In this document: piece after piece, positions 60,285 to 64,000 of the stretch
How positions within the stretch are numbered: the first letter of the stretch is position 1
Layout: the number at the start of each line of letters is the position of its first letter
Assembly (NCBI GenBank): GCA_023634235.1
Contig: JAMKCF010000015.1
Location: 11,132,087 to 11,196,086 of the forward strand
Length of the DNA: 64,000 nucleotides
Origin: Pisaster brevispinus
Lineage: Eukaryota; Echinodermata; Asteroidea; Forcipulatida; Asteriidae
Direction of reading: 5' to 3'
Made by a program: the position numbers and the translations under genes
Notes under the pieces: model-generated
Told to the model about the DNA's origin: nothing
Seen by the model: only the letters and a program-made list of their open reading frames with translations
Database searches by the model: none

Positions 60285-62310
60285 TACTTACTACACATTA
60301 CATGGAATTACATCCTGGCTAGAATGCTGTTTCTACATAGACGGCAAACGTGTTATGTGCCCCAATTGATAAAAGGCAATTGTTAAAAGGCGAGTTAGTA
60401 AAGCTGTTTTTCTTGATGAGTTCAATTCAATTCAAATCAATTTTTAAAAAAACTTTACTCATCCCAAAATGGGCAACTACAAAAGATTGGACAGCTCCAT
60501 AATAATAACAGTTAAAAATTAACAGCTAAAGAGCAATACGTAATAACCACAATAAAGAGAAGAATATACAATTACATAAACATTATTTACATACAAAACA
60601 ACAAATACAGAATTTAAAATGAAAGGTGGAGTGTATCAAACCTTCAAAATTAAACAACAAAATTACCTATGCGCGAGAATTTTGATAGAAACAGACAGAT
60701 TCCGTCTTAGTGTTTTACAGGGTGGGCATCCTAAACAACGTCCAGACAAAGTAATTCAAACATTTGTTTCAGAATATGGCTAAAATTGTTACATCAGGTT
60801 GTAAGTCCTTGAGCCTTCTTAAACTTTTGCACAGAGATAATATAAACTTGACCTGAACTTCTGGTCGAAATCGGACGTTAAAGCGCACGTATCTGTTGGC
60901 CTGCATGTAAACTGTGTAAACTACAGAAGCAACCTTGCTTTCTATTCCGCTCCATTGATCATGAGGTTCAAGTCCACGAAGCCTTTGGCTTAAGCTGTGT
61001 TTATAGTCTAATCCACGCGATTAGGTCAAAATTAATGTGAGCTTTATTTTTTTTTTGTCGGCCAACAAAGACACTTAAGCCCACACAACCTTCATACTTC
61101 TAGTAGAAGACACTTCTTTAATGACGTTATCAGATGTTGATTTAAACTCACTTATCGTTTTTTATTTGAAAAACTCATAGCTCAAGAACTTTGCAATAGA
61201 TATTTGCTATCTATGCACCATCGGAGAGGGCTTCACAAATTAACAAACGCTACACAGAGTGTGACCTCATTTTCCCTTGTCTTCCGGTCGAAACCGGAAG
61301 TTGAAGTGAAGAAAATATTCCTGCACCACTTCTGCAAACAATATTATCTGGATTTTCGTCACGTTCTCTCTGTACGATCTGAAATAAAGCTAACCCCTAG
61401 GCCTTCAAAATTAAAGATAATGACGTCAACAGCACCCTCCTGTGACATGTTAAATAATGTACTATTTTGCTAAAAGAGTTCAGCTTGTTTTCTTTTACTT
61501 AGCACATATTCAAACACCAGTGTATGGATAAGATTTTAGCTATGACGTCATCATAACGTCATTGGTTTTCAAAATCTGGCTTGACCAAAGTTAATTATGT
61601 CGAAAATTCATATCTTGGGACCACATCTATTATGATTTTAATCTTTGCATTTTTGTTGTGAATGTTTTATTTAATGTAAGTTCTTTTAAATTGTAACTCT
61701 TAGTGACATGATCTGACGTGGCTTCCTGTCCAACCGGAAGATAAAGAAATTTATATCAAAAGCTCTTTTTGGAATTCAAGCAAAAGTCTAATATGCTAAC
61801 TATCAGTTCAGTTTATGACTATTTATATGAAAATTGTCATAGATGTTTGATAAATACACGTTCTACAGCTCATTAGCATTTATTTCCTTCGTAAACTAAA
61901 GGTAAAACGCAGTACACTTACACTTTACTTTCTTTGACATTTCAAAAGCTGTCAAAAACCTTTTCTTTCATTCAATGACATAATTCACACACTAACACAA
62001 CATTGGCCCAATCATACCCGAACACCTAGTGTTTGTTGTGACAAACACTAAATTCTAGTTGTAATTTGTTTATTTTTTGTTTGGGTCTTCGAGACAGGAT
62101 AGACTTCCAGATTCTACAGTGCGCTGAACTTCTTTCTACGTCTCCCAAACAACGTCAATTCCGCGAAGTCATTAATTGCTTAAAATACTTGGACTTCTTT
62201 TATCTCTTAGTATCAAGTTGTTTACATTTCGTTTGGATACTTGAAGATCATGAAAAGTCTGTGTTATGATAAGCTCAATTCGCCACATTGTGGGCACTAT
62301 TTTGAACTCT
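60285..62310. other. 5' flank of the BMP9/10-type gene
   Basis: No gene recognised. 60430-60610 looks like a retroelement tail (ACTTTACTCATCCCAAAATG then an A-rich stretch). Short ORFs such as 61204-61473 are featureless. Confidence 0.4.
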
Positions 62311-62311
62311 G

Positions 62312-62319
62312 TATATAAG
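62312..62319 (+). promoter_or_regulatory. TATA box of the BMP9/10-type gene
   Basis: TATATAAG about 180 bp upstream of the ATG. It predicts transcription start near 62342-62350 and a 5' UTR of about 150 nt. Confidence 0.55.
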
Positions 62320-62495
62320 CGAGTATTTTAATGATTACACTCAATCTAGTTGAAGCTCTGTTCCAGAACCCCACACCTCTAAGCTCAAGTTTCATGGATT
62401 ACTAGTAAATAGTACCAGTGTTTTGTTAGATTTCAAACAGAAATCGATTCACTGAAAACTGAAGGAAAGAGTTGGATTGATTATTTGAAAGCATA

Positions 62496-62940
62496 ATGAA
62501 GCTTATGTTTGTTTTTCAAATTCTTTGGATTGCGATATTTTCGGTCGAAACTAAAGAGATTCCATTCAACAAACTTGGAAGGGTTGATCCAAACTCGGAA
62601 ACGCGACAAGATGTGGAAACTTTTAAGAGGATTGAGGACAAACATCTTTCATCCAGACGAGATCTTTTAAAAGGGGCGCACAACAAAGTAAGGCAGCACG
62701 AGCTTATTGCTGGTCTGACTGCTGCTTCTAGTGATGAAAAGGAGGATAAGAGACTACCTGACTTGGTGACGTTAGATGAGTCAAAAAAGGAAGCAATGAC
62801 GCCATCGATGGGCGAGCTACATCATAATATGGCAAAAGGGTCACGTGCTACTATACCGGCATATATGATTGCCATCTACAACAAGTTTGCCAATACCAAT
62901 CTCAACCATGCAAGCATCATACGTAGCTTCCAGAATAAAG
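62496..62940 (+). CDS. BMP9/10-type exon 1
   Basis: ATG at 62496, signal peptide, then a charged spacer. It ends in the alpha-1 helix of the prodomain and donor AAAG/GTATGT in phase 1. An ORF reading past the donor adds only MFMFS before a stop. Confidence 0.85.
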
Positions 62941-64000
62941 GTATGTTTATGTTTTCTTGAGTAAATTCAGGCTTAATGGAACACGACAGACTAAAATTGA
63001 AATACATATATTTTCACGTCAAATTTAGTTTATTTGCCCCAAATAAGCAAAAATGATGACGTTGGTAGGGACTTTAAAGTTTAGACTGTGAACTACTTTG
63101 TGAAAGCATTAATTTTGTAGAGAGTTTTTGCTTCCATCTTTACATAAAATGCCATAAATAAGTTATATACGAAGACATACAAAACACAACCATCTCCGCC
63201 CCCAATTTGTTACTAAAAATAACATTCTTTGGTAAAAAAAAAAAGGTTTGGATTGCGCTACTTATGCCTGGCGGTTATTAATTGTTTTTGATGAAAGGTG
63301 TTCACATCCTTGCATTGATACTATTGTTACTTCTTTGTTTAATTATTTGTCAAGTGTGCTTATTTCTCACATGTTCTCATTTGTCGACAGAAACGGTAAC
63401 AAGTGGAAACAGTGGATTGAGATCTGGGACCATTTTGCATAGAGAGGATCAACAGAGGGCGCATTTTGATTATTTTCAGATGCTTTTTAATTTAACCATA
63501 CCACCAGGAGAATTTGTGACCGCTGCTGAGCTTCGTATATTCACTAATACCAAGAAGGTAAATCATAAAGGAGACATCTACAGAATCACAATCTATGAAG
63601 ATATCACATCTCATACCAGAATGGTCAGGTCAAGTGCAGTCCACATTCTTGGCAGTGGATGGCAATCTTTGGACTTAACTGACTTTGTAAGATTAGTTGT
63701 CAAGAGGATTCATTCCAAAGCTTTTATTAAGAAGAAAACACACAGACTGTTCCTGCCATTAAGACTTCAGATTCACACTCAAACTGTTCTGGAACTTGAC
63801 AGCCAGTCACATTTAAAAGTTGCATACAATACCAATATGTATGAACCTTTGCTAGTAGTTTTCACAGAGGAAAATGCCAAAGATAACTTTCAAAATACAA
63901 AAAAACAGAAAAAGGACAACGATAGAGCAAATGATCGAAGGTCTGATGACATTAATTACTCAACAGCCATTGAAAAACAAGGCAACAGCGCCACCATGCG
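62496..64000 (+). CDS. BMP9/10-type TGF-beta family ligand, prodomain part (3' end outside window)
   Basis: Exon 1 (62496-62940) and exon 2 (from 63391) join in phase 1 and give 351 codons up to the window edge. A signal peptide (MKLMFVFQILWIAIFSVET) is followed by a TGF-beta prodomain. AYMIAIYNKFANTN and SIIRSFQNKG match BMP10 EYMLELYNKFATD and NIIRSFKNED. LLVVFTEENAKD matches BMP10 LLIVFSDDQSSD. Vertebrate GDF2 and BMP10 likewise have two coding exons. The mature cystine-knot domain lies beyond position 64000, so the subfamily call rests on the prodomain. Vertebrate BMP9/10 signal through ALK1/BMPR2-type receptors; here that is inference only. Confidence 0.8.
63391..64000 (+). CDS. BMP9/10-type exon 2 (partial)
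   Basis: Acceptor TTGTCGACAG. It encodes FDYFQMLFNLTIPPGEFVTA then AELRIFTNTKK, the beta-strand core of the prodomain, and continues open to the window end. It is not an ATG-bounded ORF because it starts at a splice site. Confidence 0.85.

Overview
The window is eukaryotic nuclear DNA: multi-exon genes with GT-AG introns, AT-rich introns, LINE, SINE, MITE and piggyBac relics, and several very homogeneous minisatellites. The recognisable proteins (two ABIN/TNIP-type ubiquitin-binding coiled-coil proteins, a BMP3/GDF10-type ligand and a BMP9/10-type ligand) and the tRNA-derived SINEs point to an animal, most likely a marine invertebrate deuterostome. An echinoderm or hemichordate is my best guess; amphioxus is not excluded. 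Nothing looks bacterial, and there is no CRISPR array or operon.

Positions 1-30.5 kb, minus strand: two TNIP (ABIN, TNFAIP3-interacting protein) genes in tandem. TNIP-A has seven exons between 6084 and 549 and runs off the left edge. TNIP-B has thirteen coding exons between 30505 and 11932 (553 codons). They share intron phases, a 43-codon coiled-coil exon of identical length, and a UBAN polyubiquitin-binding motif. A decayed CR1/L2-like LINE (about 6.4-9.4 kb) lies between them. TNIP-B introns hold three large minisatellites (47 bp x about 48, 52 bp x about 14, 46 bp x about 28), a piggyBac-like element, a pogo-like MITE and LINE fragments.

Positions 30.5-44.4 kb: intergenic and repeat-rich. 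It holds a piggyBac-type MITE, foldback MITEs, a LINE reverse-transcriptase relic split by a SINE, degenerate tandem repeats, and one possible terminal exon of an unidentified gene (about 39.8-40.1 kb).

Positions 44.4-56.1 kb, minus strand: a complete three-exon BMP3/GDF10-type gene (458 residues, seven-cysteine knot split across exons 2 and 3). Intron 1 carries a 104-copy 21-bp array that appears to have grown inside a SINE.

Positions 62.3-64.0 kb, plus strand: the 5' part of a BMP9/10-type gene (TATA box, signal peptide, most of the prodomain), head to head with the BMP3-type gene. The 6.4 kb between them holds a 1.7-kb DNA transposon with long inverted ends. Human GDF10 and GDF2 (BMP9) are also neighbours, so this pair may be an ancestral ligand cluster.

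The most interesting structural signal is that two minisatellites in the TNIP genes carry a consensus 5' splice site in the sense orientation in every unit. One of them is visibly a multiplied exon end.
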